Shown one piece after another: positions 45,301 to 57,483 of a stretch of 64,000 nt of DNA. The notes beneath the pieces are model-generated. The model saw nothing but the letters and a program-made list of their open reading frames with translations, was not told the DNA's origin and searched no databases. The position numbers were made by a program, and so were the translations under genes. Origin of the DNA: Angiostrongylus vasorum (Eukaryota > Nematoda > Chromadorea > Rhabditida > Metastrongylidae); contig JADANN010000018.1 in NCBI GenBank assembly GCA_018806985.1, positions 2,078,501-2,142,500 of the forward strand, read 5' to 3'. Each line of letters starts with the position of its first letter. Position 1 is the stretch's first letter.

Positions 45301-48300
45301 TTCATGAAGACCGGATTGGTTTCGTATGCCCCATTCACGCTCAACGGAACGAATATCTCCGAATGCTCAAGTAATGTCTATCCAAGTCGAGAAATCAATT
45401 TGATGAACGACTTAGCTCCAGAGCTGAGCAGATGGAAACGAGTGGCTTGGGGAGCTTTCAAGAGTATCGAGGATGTAGCGAACAGAACAAAGAACATTCG
45501 ACTCCATGCCCACCTTTTCGACTCAACGGTACTTCCTGCCTTAACGTATGCGTCAGAAACCTGGTCGCTGCGTAAGCAGGATGAAAGGTCACTCAGCGTT
45601 ATTGAACGCGCAGTCGAAAGGACGATGCTAGGATTATCCGGTTTCACACAACGAAGGGATGGGATCCGAAGCTCCGACCTGCGTCAACAATCAAAAATGA
45701 AAGATGCCGTTCTGTACGCCAAACAGTCTACGATAAGGTGGGCCGGACACGTAATGCGTATGAATGAAGACCACGGACCCGATGGTCAGAGTTTTTTCAT
45801 GAAGCGCCTAGAAGAAAGAAATGATGCTCGACGAATCCCTAGAGCGAGCAGTACCCACTGGGCTACTCTTGCACGCGACAGGGAAAAATGGATGATTTAC
45901 TGGCGCCCGCTCGAGTCACTCAATGATCAGCGGGACTACAGGTGATACAGGTGATCGTGTAGTGTGGGCCAGCTAAGTGTACAGCTAAAGTGTTCAGAAG
46001 CGTTCCAATTTACCAATAAATTTAATTTTCCATTGTTAGCACTAGTCCTAGATTCCATATTTCAATCAATAAGACAATTTGCCTGCTGGAATGAATGCAA
46101 AAGAAGAATCACTTCTAAAAGCATCATGGTGTGGTCTTCAAATGTTGAGAATCCTTGCATGTGTCCAAAAATTAGCTACCAAATTAATCTCGGCATTGGT
46201 TAATATGTTCTGGAGTCAATAATAGATTGTTAATGGTGTACCGCCTTACTATGGTTGGTGAGTTGGCCGTTGGTGGAGTGGGGGGATCGAACGGCAATGC
46301 AAGCGGTGGGTCGTCTTCTAGCAGAGTTTTCCAAGCCCAGGAAGTGCTTGATGTGTTTATCAGAAAGCCAAGAGAAGGTCAAACCAATGATAAGAATCGC
46401 CGTCTTCTTGGCAGTAACTTAGCCGTTAGCAGTATAGAGTTATTCTTTAAGTTATTTTAATTCAAAACGAGTGCTAAATCCGTGGCAACTCACTTTATCA
46501 ACAACGCATTTGATACGAACGTACAGCGCAGTTTCAGTGTTTTATAAGGGAGACTAGCGTTTTTTAAGATAGGTACCGTATTGGTCGGTGATCATAAGTT
46601 GATAGCGATCAACTGAGAGCAATCACTGAACGGGATCTTTTTACAGCTACACCGAGAACCTGCCGAAAAAACTCGATGTCGACCACTCTACAGTGGTTAC
46701 GTCTTTGACGTAAACCACAAACGTGAAAAAAGCTCGATAAGGGGGATGAGTTATGAGCTGACTGAAACTCAAAAAAGTTATCATTTTAAAGTCTGCTCTT
46801 CGCTTTTTTTTATGCAACAAAAACTACTGATTTCTCGATAGCGTTGTGATGTGCGATAAAAAATGGATTCAATACCACAATGGAAAGTGCACAGAGGCTA
46901 CACTGAGATGAATATGCTAAATATTGCCCAAAGTCCAGTTTAGATAAGAAGGCTATGCTTACTCTTTAATGGCTTGTCTATGGAAGTGCTCAATGGGAAA
47001 AAAAAATCCTATCCTTTCGTACGACAACAATCGACAACACGTTAAATAAATAAAGGTGCAAAAGTTGAACAAGCCTTATCAACTCTTGATTACCCACCAC
47101 ACTCGACAGACACCTCGTCAACCGACATTTTTTCAAGCACCCCGGTAATTATTTCTAAGGAAAATTCTTCACAACAAAAAAAAAGCTCCTTTTTGAAGAA
47201 CATGTCAATTCCAGACGTTCATAATTGTATTCATAATTCTGGGGGGAAAAAATGAAAAATAAATTTCGACTTATAATAGACTACGTTGTACACATCCCTC
47301 GTTTCCGTCACCACTTCTTAAGGAACAAAGCAGAAACCACATGGGTGAGTAATGTATCTTATGGCCTAGAAATTAACCTGGGACATGAGGGTATAGCACG
47401 AAGCGACTACTCTCGGAAAGGACAATAGAGCGATTCGTTTACGCTCACCATAGGCACCTGCGGTCCAGGAGTTTTGCAAATATCTCAGCATCACTAAAGT
47501 TATATTTCGCAACGCATAACCTGCCGCTAAAAGAAAACAAAAGAGTAGGCAGTAAATAATAAGTCAAAATTCTAACCAATATATTTCAGTTGAACATGTT
47601 CAATCTAAAGGAGCTGTTCCCTCCTAGTTCACAGTTAAGTTTTCTTCCTTTTATCAGGGGAAGTGGGCGAACGATGGGTGTTCTACTATCCCTTCAAAAC
47701 ACACGCTCTGAACTATTCATTGAGAACATGAAAACGCTTCGGCGAGTGAGATCCATTTTAACACGATCATTCCCAAGCTTCTAGGGAGATGGATTGCTTC
47801 AGAATTTTTTTGACCTGGTACTTCTGATGAAAATAGAATAACGCTCTCAAAACGATACATAAAACATACTTGTCGAATCTCTTCTAGGCGTTCATCACTA
47901 TCGAGAAAATAACGAAGAAACTGATAACTGATGTCTACATCACAATTTCCTCCATGTAAGCGATGCTCTTCAATTGAAGCCTGACCACCAGAAAATGCAT
48001 ATTTGTTGATCTAAAAAGACTTTTTCACACACTCACCAATAATTTCGCTCATGGAGCATTAACGACTACAATAATTAGCCATTGTGTAATGAAATTCACT
48101 TATAGAATGGACCATAATTTTCTTAACAATTTTAAGAAGTAAGAAGTGAGCCGAACCTTGTTTTTAATCTGCTTCGGGGTATCAGAAAGATAAATACATG
48201 TCGTTGAATCGCTGGCCGCCATTTTTGTTTGTGCCCCCTAAAGTAGTGGAGCACTAAGAGTCAGGGACCAAGAGCAAAACATATAAACATTCCTTGAAAT

Positions 48301-51300
48301 GAAATTCACCTGTAAGGCCGGAATGAATGATGAATAGATTAAGCAAGGCTTCGGAAATTTAAGACGTGGTGCTACGTCTCGAGTCATACGAAAGTATGGA
48401 TCCTAAAGAATTTAAATCTACCACAGTGATGGTGAGATAACTGCAAAACTCTGGACTGCAGATCTCTGCGGCGAGAATCGAAGATGCTATTACCCTTTCC
48501 AGGAGCTAACGCGTTCACCACCACACCATGCGAGTCTTTAGTTTCGCTTTTTCTTTCAGTTAGTTTCTATCTACCTATTTAAATCTACATTACCCGAAGA
48601 TGTTCTTCTCACTTGTTAAAGAAGGTGGCTAATTTAAGATGTCAACAATTCTGCGACAACATTTGAAGAATGAATAGCAATTAACAATACATAATGAATA
48701 CGAAGCTCTCAGAAAGACGAAGACGTTGAAATGCTAGCCGAATAGATTCTTGGCAAGCACTTTGTGTTGGCTTGTCAATAAAATAAAGCACATTGATTAT
48801 TCGTACCGAGGTTAAATGAAAGCCAGTTTACAACAGTACACTTGAATAACCTTGTATCTCATCAGTTAGCGCAGTACAAGTAATGTACTGAATGCAATAG
48901 ACAAAATCTATGACGTACTTGATCAACAGCACATGGAATGAGACAGGGTATGTCCGCCTTGTTTCCAAAAATATGAGGAAACGATGACGAAAAGCAGGGT
49001 GCTGCTTCAATTGCTGGGAATGCAGCCTAAAACGAATAGTAATAAATATGGAATAATCATGGAGGAAAACTAGACTTTGCATAACACGAGAAAAGCACTA
49101 AGACCGTAACGAACACGGGAGCAGTCGCATTTAACAGTACTTTTATTGGAAAACCTTACAAAAAAAATGAACTTTTTTAGCAGAGACCTCCATAAAAATC
49201 CAGCTATCAATGACAGTTTTAAAAAATAAAAAATAACCCTGGAAATTAAATACACATCTGAAGCTTACCTTCCCCATACTGTCGTCAGATGTAAATCCGA
49301 ATATTGCTCTCGCTTGATTTCCCGTCACGAGTTTCCAAATTTTACAAATATTTTCGTAGAATGGAGGACTGTAAGTAAAACAATACAACGTACTAAAACA
49401 CATCGTAAATTTAGCCACACTATACAATGAAGAGAAAAAATTTTAAATGTAATTAATTACTTGACTAGACTAGAGGGCGCGCAACGCAGTGATAGTCATG
49501 CTGTTCATCACGAGCACAATGCCGATTCGTCGTCGCCCTGGAGCAACTAAGCTTCTCATCCTTCTGGGATCGGAAAGTTGGTATCAGAATTGTCTCGGTC
49601 CACCCTACTCCATGAATCCATAGAGGAACGCTCTAGCACAGCTACGCCGGAGCTCGAGCGAAAAGATCAGCATTCAACGATTCAAAGACCCTCGTGGATG
49701 ATGGATGCGACAGTGCTGCGATCCGCACAGATGTAACGATGGGTCATGTGAAAAACAAAAAAACTACTTAACTCTGATTGAGTTATGCACTGGAACATCA
49801 ACAGTTAGTACTTTTATTTTTCTCGTCGAAGCCTAGCAGAAGCGTATTGATGGATGCAAAGAGTTCATTCCTCTAGCACTGTTTGAGAGGTACACTTTTA
49901 TTTCCATTTCTAAAACATTTAAAAGTGAAAGCCAAGAAACCTAGTCAGATGAGAGGGACCCTTCCCTTGATCCACAGGGACAAACAACAACAAAGTAGAA
50001 ATCAAGAATGAAAACTCGAAGATCCAAATGAAGAAAACAGATAAATCAACTATTAATAAACGTAGTTTAAGACACTGAAGACTGAGAGCTCACTTCTACC
50101 ACACCAAGCGATAGGACAACCGATAAAAGGCGAACAAACCATAGGATAATTTTGAATTTTTTTTCTACTCGCTATGTGTTATCTATCAAAATACCGACTG
50201 CTGAGGGGTGGATTATCCATTGAAAAAAAAGAATATTAATAGACAAGGATCTTCGGCTCTGATGAAGACGAAGCCGTCGAAACGTTAGCCGAATAAACAT
50301 CTCTACCAATCTCGTGTAAGCTCAACAATATAAACACATGTTGATTAAACCACAGGATAATTAGAAAGGCCCGCTTTCCATTAGCTACAACTTCAGTCAA
50401 CTTAGCGTAAGGAATCTCCTATTTGAACTGACGCAAACCTCTGTGTTCACAATCTCTTGTCATCCCATCCTAGGGCAGCCGTGTTAGTGCGTTCCCATGT
50501 GGACTGGAGGAAGCGATTTTCATCACACAGCCGCCGGGATTGCGGATTGAACAGTGATATGACTGCAGACGAGTCCGGCACCAATTTCTACATTCCCGAG
50601 GTAGTACGACTAACCATGCACGTGGTCTAACCGCCATCTTGAGCGTGTTGAACGGCATTGATACCACTAAGCTATCTACGTCGCTTCTTAACCTTTTCGC
50701 GATGCCATCCATTTTTGCGTGGTGGGCCAGGTGGACTGCGTGTCATCAGAGCGCATTTGAGATGCGCATTGAAATCAAAATATACGGTCGGAAACTTATA
50801 GCAGTGTATATGTTGGAAACAATGAGCATGCTCGTGGAAGGGTAAAGATATATAGAACGTTAAATAAGCCAGATCAATGCAGTTTGTGCACAACGTAGCA
50901 TAGAATGCTTCAAATCGGACATCCATTAAGCTAGAATACTCTCTTCTGACGCAAACTGTCATGATATTTTAAAGGCCGCAAAGAAGAGGTCATAACTGTT
51001 ACTTGCTTTTCAACAAATTACAGCCGATGAAGGCGTAGTGGATGTTTTCGATGGTCAGTTGAAGGAAGACATCAGCTACAAGTCCTTCCATAAGCCACTT
51101 GTAAATGTCCTTCAATACAGTGCCGAATAAGCCCGTTATTCAATAATTAGGAAGTTCGGAATGCATCTCTACCACCATCAGGGAGACAATGGAACAGCGA
51201 AAAGCAGGCCAGATCGATGAAAATTAAAAGTGGATCAAAAAAAGAACTGTCAAAGAACTGCTGTTGGCCTTTTTTATAAACATAAAGTCCCATGTTTAGT

Positions 51301-53798
51301 CTACCTGAACAAAGACAAGCTTCTCCCCACTTCTCGTTATACGGTGTGAATAATGAAGAAAGTTTTTCAACTTTCTACAATCGTTATGACAACACATCCG
51401 CAAAAAGTAAAAGATTTCAGATCAGTGAAGGACGCCGCTCGGAGTTACCTGTTCAGGAACAACGATCGAAAGGATTTCAATAGTTACTTTTCGCAGAGGA
51501 CGAATAAGTGAAATACCATACCTAGAGTAACAAAAGTTCATCAGGAGTACCACATTGTCTAATCCATGAAAAACCGTTCAAGAGCTACTAGAAATTGTCG
51601 ACGATGGATTGAGTAGTATCTTTACTAAGACTAGCCTTTCCATCAACTCATCCTCGAATGACGTGTCTGACGGCGCGACACCATGCCGTCAAGGCTTTTC
51701 ACCCGCGTAATGCAATGTCACGCAGTTTGATTAGTAAGAGAAGAACATTCCTAATGATAGAAAATTCAAATAAACCTTCACCTTCTCAATGATATGATCA
51801 CACTTTTGAGTACTACTGATGCAGATACCATGCTGCAGGATATCCGTGCAGAGAAAAGGATAGCATTGATCGGAAGAATACCCCCGTTCAAGGAATAATC
51901 ATGATACGATGCAATCCAAGTCCAAATTCAACTATTTTTTTAGTTACAAAGACTACCTCGAACGTGTACCTTGAGCACCCGACGAACATGGAAAATAGCT
52001 TGAGGAGTAACTGTACAACAGAATAAGAGCACAGCCGTGTGCAGGCCCTTCAAAAAGCCACAGATCAAGCAACGGATCTAAAACTCCGTTGGATCATCTC
52101 CTCAACTAGACTAAGAACATTACAAACCATCCACATAGTGAATAAACGACGTATTTTGAAATATCATAAGCAAATACATCAAACGAAATATATTCGGTAA
52201 CGACCCTCAAAAATTTCTTTAAGTCCAAGAGAATCTGCGACGAAAACGAAGCAAATAGACCGGTGATGTGATGAGGGAGAAGTAATGACAAGTTGGTCGA
52301 AAAGTGCAGTAAATTGGATTTCAGAAGGAAACAAGCATCCCCTATAGCGACCCCTATCTACATGATCGGCATAAGTGCTTCAGGCCGATGAGTATCAGAT
52401 GTACATACAGCTGGAAATGATTTATGGATCATCGGTAACCCATCCAAGTACTGAAGTGGAACGCTCAAACTTACCACATATAGTCGAAATCGTTGAACAT
52501 AAACGTTTTTTCAGGGTCGAAACCGACTGCTATTATATCCTTCATGTTATCACGAGCCATGTTCTTAACTTCAGTTACCGTGATATCCTTCCATAAAAAC
52601 TTTTCATCATCCGTTATCTGAAAAAACAACACCCCATGCAGATCAAAAACACCATCAGTTTTTTAAAACTAAGAAAATCCGAACAGATTGTAAAACTATT
52701 CAGGTGGAGACAACCTCATGAACTTTGAATGGTGTAAAATATTTATGTCTTGTCCATTTACACAACGATTGTTTTGCTACTTAACAAAACTTATCTATGG
52801 AGTCCCAAAAAAAACCCTGCAACCCTTCGTACATATTTCTTTCCCCATAAATGTTGGATGTGATGCACACTTTATAAAATCTAAGAATGCAATCTCGTCA
52901 CTTTTAATTTACACTAATTAACACTGCTGCGAGAAAAGCGAAAAGAAGGATTCGCATGGTGTGACGGCGAACCCGTTAGCCTCCGGAAAGGGTAATAGGG
53001 TGTTCGGTCTCCACCGCAGACACCAGCGGTCCGGAGTTTTGCAAATATCTCAGCATCATTGTGGTTCTAAGAATACAGTTTGCAAAAACAACAACCTGAA
53101 TAATAAGTGGCACATCGAAAACATCCTGTAACCACTTCGTGAAAATAAATGGAACAAGATGCCCAAGATGGAGACTTCCCGAAGATGGTCCGCGACCGGT
53201 ATATAAGAAAAATGGTTTCCCTTGTTCTTTACGATCCAAAATCACATTAAAATCTCTGAAACGAGGTAATATTGCTCTTTAGAACTCTAACTACAAATTT
53301 AGTAGGCAATTATGATGTGAACGGCCAAGAAGCACTAACATATGAACTGTGATCTGTCAAAAGTAGTCTTTTAAACTGACCTATGGGCGAAAAACAAGCC
53401 TCGACGAAGCATTGGGTGAGGTTCCTGACCTGTGACCTTTCTGAAGCGCTCAACCAGATCTGACTCTAGTTTGTGACAACCGAACTTGGCTAAAATGAAT
53501 TTCTATACCAACAAATGTTCCCGTCCACTTCAACCCGTCATAGGCAATCATTCAGCAGTTTGTTTGATACAATACACCACTCGATTCAACTCCTAGGCTG
53601 TAAATTAATGTCGCACCTATTAGCTTATCGTAATCGACGCCAGCTGCACTTGATGCAGACACATCCCAAGGTGTTACCAGGTCCTCATTTTCGTCCTCCT
53701 TCTAGAACCAGAACTAGATCAGTGAGAAAACGACGTAGGGTGAAGGAAATAAAAAGCAGACGTACATGATCACCGTTCGTGAGCTTTGTTTCCAACAT
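42342..53798 (-). CDS. wars-1: Cytosolic tryptophan--tRNA ligase (11 exons, 403 aa)
   Basis: The enzyme charges tRNA-Trp with tryptophan in the cytosol. Exons on the minus strand: 53798-53766, 53701-53617, 53489-53381, 53255-53096, 52617-52475, 49368-49269, 49026-48919, 48402-48310, 48237-48157, 48010-47870, 42500-42342. All are GT..AG, all phases fit, and the sum is 404 codons including TAA. Key features: '[20 protein letters not shown]' at about 89-108 with the class I HLGH signature at 105-108; [11 protein letters not shown] at 130-140; [20 protein letters not shown] at about 240-259; and the second signature KMAAS at 282-286, usually KMSAS. There is no N-terminal WHEP domain; the protein starts [20 protein letters not shown] acceptor (exon from 53826) lies 28 nt before the ATG and could take a spliced leader. 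The last intron (5.4 kb) and intron 5 (3.1 kb) are full of transposons. Confidence 0.95.
42640..45957 (+). mobile_element. Nearly full-length RTE-clade LINE
   Basis: The element is about 3.3 kb, antisense within the last intron of the tRNA ligase gene. A GC-rich 5' region (42640-43200) is followed by an apurinic-type endonuclease ([11 protein letters not shown] at about 43605, then [24 protein letters not shown]). Next is the reverse transcriptase: [48 protein letters not shown] at about 45182. The C-terminal domain ([24 protein letters not shown]) ends at 45945. The 3' tail GGTGATACAGGTGAT is the short repeat typical of RTE elements. One-base shifts (one near 45130 just before FADD) and a few stops disable it, but it is clearly younger than the copies at 13120 and 51780. 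Confidence 0.9.
45960..47385. other. Intron sequence; one Gly/Ser-rich open frame
   Basis: This lies within the last intron of the tRNA ligase gene. A plus-strand frame at 46248-46460 ([20 protein letters not shown], then [13 protein letters not shown]) looks coding-like but has no motif or splice partners. Confidence 0.3.
47388..47515 (+). repeat. SINE-2, tRNA-derived copy
   Basis: It contains CTCACCATAGGCACCTGCGG, then TTTGCAAATATCTCAGCATC. The box A region is worn. It lies in the last intron of the tRNA ligase gene. Confidence 0.6.
48425..48545 (-). repeat. SINE-2, inverted copy
   Basis: On the minus strand: CGCATGGTGTGGTGGTGAAC, GCGTTAGCTCCTGG, then CAGTTATCTCACCATCACTG. It sits in the short intron between the exons at 49026-48919 and 48402-48310. 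Confidence 0.7.
48695..48790 (+). mobile_element. Hammerhead-bearing element fragment
   Basis: GAAGCTCTCAGAAAGACGAAG, then GACGTTGAAATGCTAGCCG, resembles the 50251 ribozyme with several core changes. The downstream AATAAAGCACATTGA matches the ends of the foldback element at 11640-11790. Confidence 0.45.
49475..49745 (+). repeat. SINE-1, decayed copy
   Basis: GGCGCGCAACGCAGTGATAG is a worn box A head. The body with TTCTGGGATCGG and TGGTATCAGAATTGTCTCGG follows SINE-1. Confidence 0.5.
50251..50292 (+). ncRNA. Hammerhead ribozyme, minimal type, all key elements intact
   Basis: Order along the strand: stem I 5' side TTCGGCT (50251-50257); core CTGATGA (50258-50264); one unpaired A; stem II GACG (50266-50269), loop AAGC, CGTC (50274-50277); GAAA (50278-50281); GUU cleavage triplet (50283-50285); stem I 3' side AGCCGAA (50286-50292). 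Stem I is a perfect 7-bp helix. The bases ACGU (50281-50284) are self-complementary, so stem III can form only weakly within one molecule but well between two. This is the minimal, possibly dimeric design reported for hammerheads of Penelope-like elements. The flanking tail matches the arms of the foldback at 11264. Confidence 0.85.
50465..50645 (+). repeat. SINE-3, tRNA-like copy
   Basis: GGGCAGCCGTGTTAGTGCG is followed by GATTGCGGATTGAAC and GACGAGTCCGGC. It is related to the copy at 54950. Third tRNA-like family, in intron 5 of the tRNA ligase gene. Confidence 0.5.
51780..52095 (+). mobile_element. Decayed RTE-clade LINE fragment
   Basis: Frames recall the region after the RT active site: [27 protein letters not shown]-like, then [17 protein letters not shown]. 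The subfamily is the one at 13120 rather than 42640. Only about 300 bp is recognisable; sequence from 51280 may also belong to it. Confidence 0.5.
52950..53072 (+). repeat. SINE-2, tRNA-derived copy
   Basis: TTCGCATGGTGTGACGGCG (box A region), then CCTCCGGAAAGGGTAATAGG and CACCGCAGACACCAGCGG, ending TTTGCAAATATCTCAGCATC. It inserted only 25 bp from the donor of exon 53255-53096 of the tRNA ligase gene. Confidence 0.75.
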
Positions 53799-53829
53799 CT
53801 CGGTGGCCTCTAATTCCGCAGACAGTCTA

Positions 53830-54945
53830 TAAAAAACCTAACAAATAAATAGAATAAAAAAAGGAACCTGAAAACTTGGTTATATATGGTTTTAGCCACA
53901 AATAGTCGTGCATCTCTGGTTACAAATAATACGTATATGGGAAGCATAGAATTAAACTATTTCTCAAAAATTGACAGAACAAACAAAATTTTGAAAGGAT
54001 GCACATCTGAAAAAAGAACTAAAAGATGGAAAGATTCCAAGCAAAACTCTTCGCATCTACAAAGCCTTCCATACTCACACCCATTAATTTTTAGCACATT
54101 ATTTATCATACGCTTCAATTTAACTTAAATTTTAAATTTAAAACGATCACCCTGAAGCTCTAGTCGTGAACACTGACTAACAAATTACTTATCACTCAAA
54201 TCTACACAACGATTCATTAACTACCACTAGGTTAAAAACCGTCAGTCTTAGTTCCAAGACGCATTCAGCCCTCAAATTAAATGGCTTATAGAGAGACCTA
54301 AATCTAAGCGCGCTTCGCTCAGTACAGCTTCTACTATATCTTCTTATGCCTCAAATGTCGCAATGATAAGAAAACGAGAACACTGGTACCACCAACAACA
54401 ACGGTAAGTTGACTGAAAAAGACTAAAACCTAAATCCCATCAATAAAAAGAGTGGACTCATGTCAGCTCATTATTTTCAATCATCTCCAGCAATTAGTCC
54501 ACCTTTTGGATAGTTAGAAAAGTTATTTCCAAAAAGTACACATTAACAAATATTATCGAAAATTCAGTTCCAAAAACAGAAAATAAACACTCCGCTGAAG
54601 ACATGTAGCGAGTTTATAGCAAATCACATGCCACATTCACCTCTATGCAATGCAGCGCAATCTACCAGCACTCTCCTCCAGTCAATGTGGGAACCCCTCA
54701 CCATGGCTATCTCCAAGATTGCAAAAAGAATCCATTCGAAGAGCCATTCTAGGACATTCATAAAGAAGAAGAAATCCTCAAACAGAAGTCAAAAAGAACA
54801 TGCGAAATGTTCCAAGACCACTGGGTACAATGAATTGCAGGAAAACGAATCTGTATAAAAAGTGCTGACATCCGCACAACATCACAACAGATGTGATGAC
54901 GAGCACGTAAAATTGACAAATAAATATGAATGTTGTTGAATACCT
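53830..54945. other. Upstream region of the tRNA ligase gene, no gene seen
   Basis: This AT-rich interval would hold the promoter or an upstream exon of the tRNA ligase gene. Plus-strand frames at 53886 and 54628 are AT- or Lys/Ser-rich and unconvincing. No clear TATA or initiator can be assigned. Confidence 0.35.
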
Positions 54946-54949
54946 GTTG

Positions 54950-55160
54950 GGTATTATCTCCCCGCTGTCCTGGAATAGCCGGGTAAGAGCGTCCCTACGT
55001 GGATTCGACAGAATGGGTTGGGAAGAGACAGGTCTGACAGTAATTTTCCTATCCCGCATAAATGATAACCCGACAGCCGCATGGGGTCGGACCAGCATCA
55101 TGCTCGAAATGAACGACTTACGACTGCGCTACCCCCTTCCACCCCTGCCTGACCACGGAC
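54950..55160 (+). repeat. SINE-3, tRNA-like copy
   Basis: ATAGCCGGGTAAGAGCGTC resembles box A and GTGGATTCGACAG resembles box B. The rest, GC-rich with CGACAGCCGCATGGGGTCGG, matches the copy at 50465. Confidence 0.55.
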
Positions 55161-55169
55161 TACATCAAA

Positions 55170-57475
55170 TTTTAAGTAACTATAATGTGCGGTTTTCATC
55201 AAATTTTAAACGGCAATTTTTAAGGCTCTAAAAAACAGAGTTTCCTGAGAAACGGCCATGCACTTTTTCTATAGTACCTTAAATCACAAACCTAACAGAT
55301 GATGTCCTTACTACCTATCGAGAACCACATCGGGCAACTATTCGCACCTACATCACACCTACAAGCGCGAAGGGCAACATTGATAAGCTGTTGACAGATG
55401 TTAAAGGTCAGCAATGATTGGCAGGAAACACTGTGGCAAGAATCTGTTGCACGAGTCTTCCGTTTTTACCATACCCACATACCTATTTCTTCGGCGTCCA
55501 TAATTTGGAATTATTACAATTTTGAAGAATGAGATGAAAACGTTCTAATGTTTCAGAGAATTTAACACACTACATGACCTCTATAGGAGTTATACTCACT
55601 TACTTAGATGCTTGGACGGCCCGTCTTCACTTGTTGTGCGGGCCCTGGCATAATTTCCATGATTTCGGAGTTTTGCACTAGTCATTGAAGTTCTTTTGCT
55701 TTACCATGATGAAATTGTGACCTTCTCAATCCCATAAAACTGTCTTTCCCAGCTTTAATCAATTCATGCTAGTATTTTGAAAACGAAAAAAAAACGGTAA
55801 GAAGGAGGAAGTCCGTGTGAGAAAGCATAGTTCTGATCACCAATGCATCTTCCGTATTTGCGGCTACTAGATTTACGTGGGAAAATCTGAAATTTAAGTT
55901 TAGATTTCCAATTTATTGAGGGTTTTAATTCCAAACAAATCCAAAACAAGCATAAGAGCGTGAAAACGTTCGGCATTTTCCTAGTAGTCTTTCATCCTAG
56001 TAAATGCGCCATGCCCTCGACATCATCAGCCACAGTTAATCCATCCCAGCCCTGTATGGACACCATAGTGTCCACAGCGATATGGACAAAACCATAGTTT
56101 GGACAATATAATGTCCACACTCGTTTAGTGAGTTCCAGGTTCTTTTTCTGAGCTCTCTATACACACTTGATAGATAATCGAAAGCAGTTCAAAACAACAA
56201 GGGCGAGTCCAGAAAAACCGCACCCGACACTCAATGATTCCCAAAAAACCTTTCGTTTCGAAAAAGTCATTAACAGGCAATTTGACTAACAATCTACTGT
56301 TACTCTATACCGAAATAGACTCAACACAAACTGCAAGACATTTCCAAAAGCCGAAAGGAATTTATCTGCCATAAGGACCACAGTAATACATAGTAAATAG
56401 TGCCACAGATATCATTCACACTCATAGAACGATACATTAAATTCTCTTCTACAATACTATTATGCTCAAAATCCCACGAATCCTCTATTTATGAAAAGAT
56501 TTCTTATTGTCAAAAAACCAGACAGTCCGCAGCCGATGAAAAAATTGCTCGTATTCAATTGGGTCAACCACGAAATATGGTAGCGTGGCGGAATGGATTA
56601 AATGTGATTGTGATCTAGCCTATACAATAACTGTCGGAGGCCTATCGATGTATCAGGTCACAGCTATTACCTTCCCAGACAAGCATGGCACCAAATTTCC
56701 GGGAAGGATGAAAGTCTAGATGGACATGGAGCAATGAGTCGAACCTATGATCAAGTGTGTATTTCAGGAATAATCTAACCACTGCGCTCTACATGCCAAT
56801 TATTAAAAGCGGATTTCACAAATATCAAATATAGTTGTAAAGCGATGGGGTAAAGTCATTTTCTTCTATAAGCCCATGATGTTTCAATTCCACTATTCTA
56901 ATAATGGCAAAATCATCTTGCTTTCGAAAAAACGGCTCCGCTGCGCACGGGTTGAGACTACAAAGTTCTCGAGCAAAAATAGAAACTTGAAGAGTCCTTC
57001 GGAGCAAAAGTGCGCACACACCGTTTCTGACATCAGAAACGTTCGGCATAAGAAATCGCCTCACGGCGCACTCGAATTCAATGATAACCCTTGAAAATAA
57101 AGGGCCCTTAGTAACGTGCCTGTAGGACCCACAGGTTGCCAAAGAAGCCAACGGCGAACATCGTAGGAACCAGACGGTGTTGAGGCCTGGCTGAGGACAG
57201 AAGGGCGGAGATTGAGAAATTGCTATCTTTGCAGAAAAATACTGCTTCCGAACGCCATCTTAGGTGCAATACGTCATTTCATCTTCAACTAATCTTGACA
57301 AGTTCAGGTAAACTTGTACAAAAACTTAGTACACCTACTTCAATTTAATAGGCATATTACTGATTCTTTGACTCTACTCGTAGTACTTCTGATGTTTTAT
57401 TCTTGTCAATGGTAAATGTTGCAAGCGGACGAATAGCTTATCTATTTTTTCAAAAATGGCATTCCATATATTCCA
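55170..57475. other. Interval with an R4 end and an ambiguous open region
   Basis: An R4 end (GGCCCG...GCGGGCC hairpin) lies at 55598-55690. At 56830-57290 all three minus-strand frames stay open for long stretches, one encoding MFAVGFFGNLWVLQ, which recalls the first helix of a rhodopsin-type receptor. No matched exons follow, so no gene is called. Confidence 0.35.
56630..56800 (-). repeat. SINE-1, inverted partial copy
   Basis: On the minus strand: TGTAGAGCGCAGTGGTTAG (box A) and TAGGTTCGACTC (box B), then body sequence up to CTTGTCTGGGAAGG. The 3' end is missing. Confidence 0.65.
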
Positions 57476-57483
57476 CAGTCAAC

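Noticed and set aside
57100..57290. First helix of a rhodopsin-type receptor (MFAVGFFGNLWVLQ)
   Set aside because: Only about 14 residues fit, all three frames are open here, and no further transmembrane exons were found.
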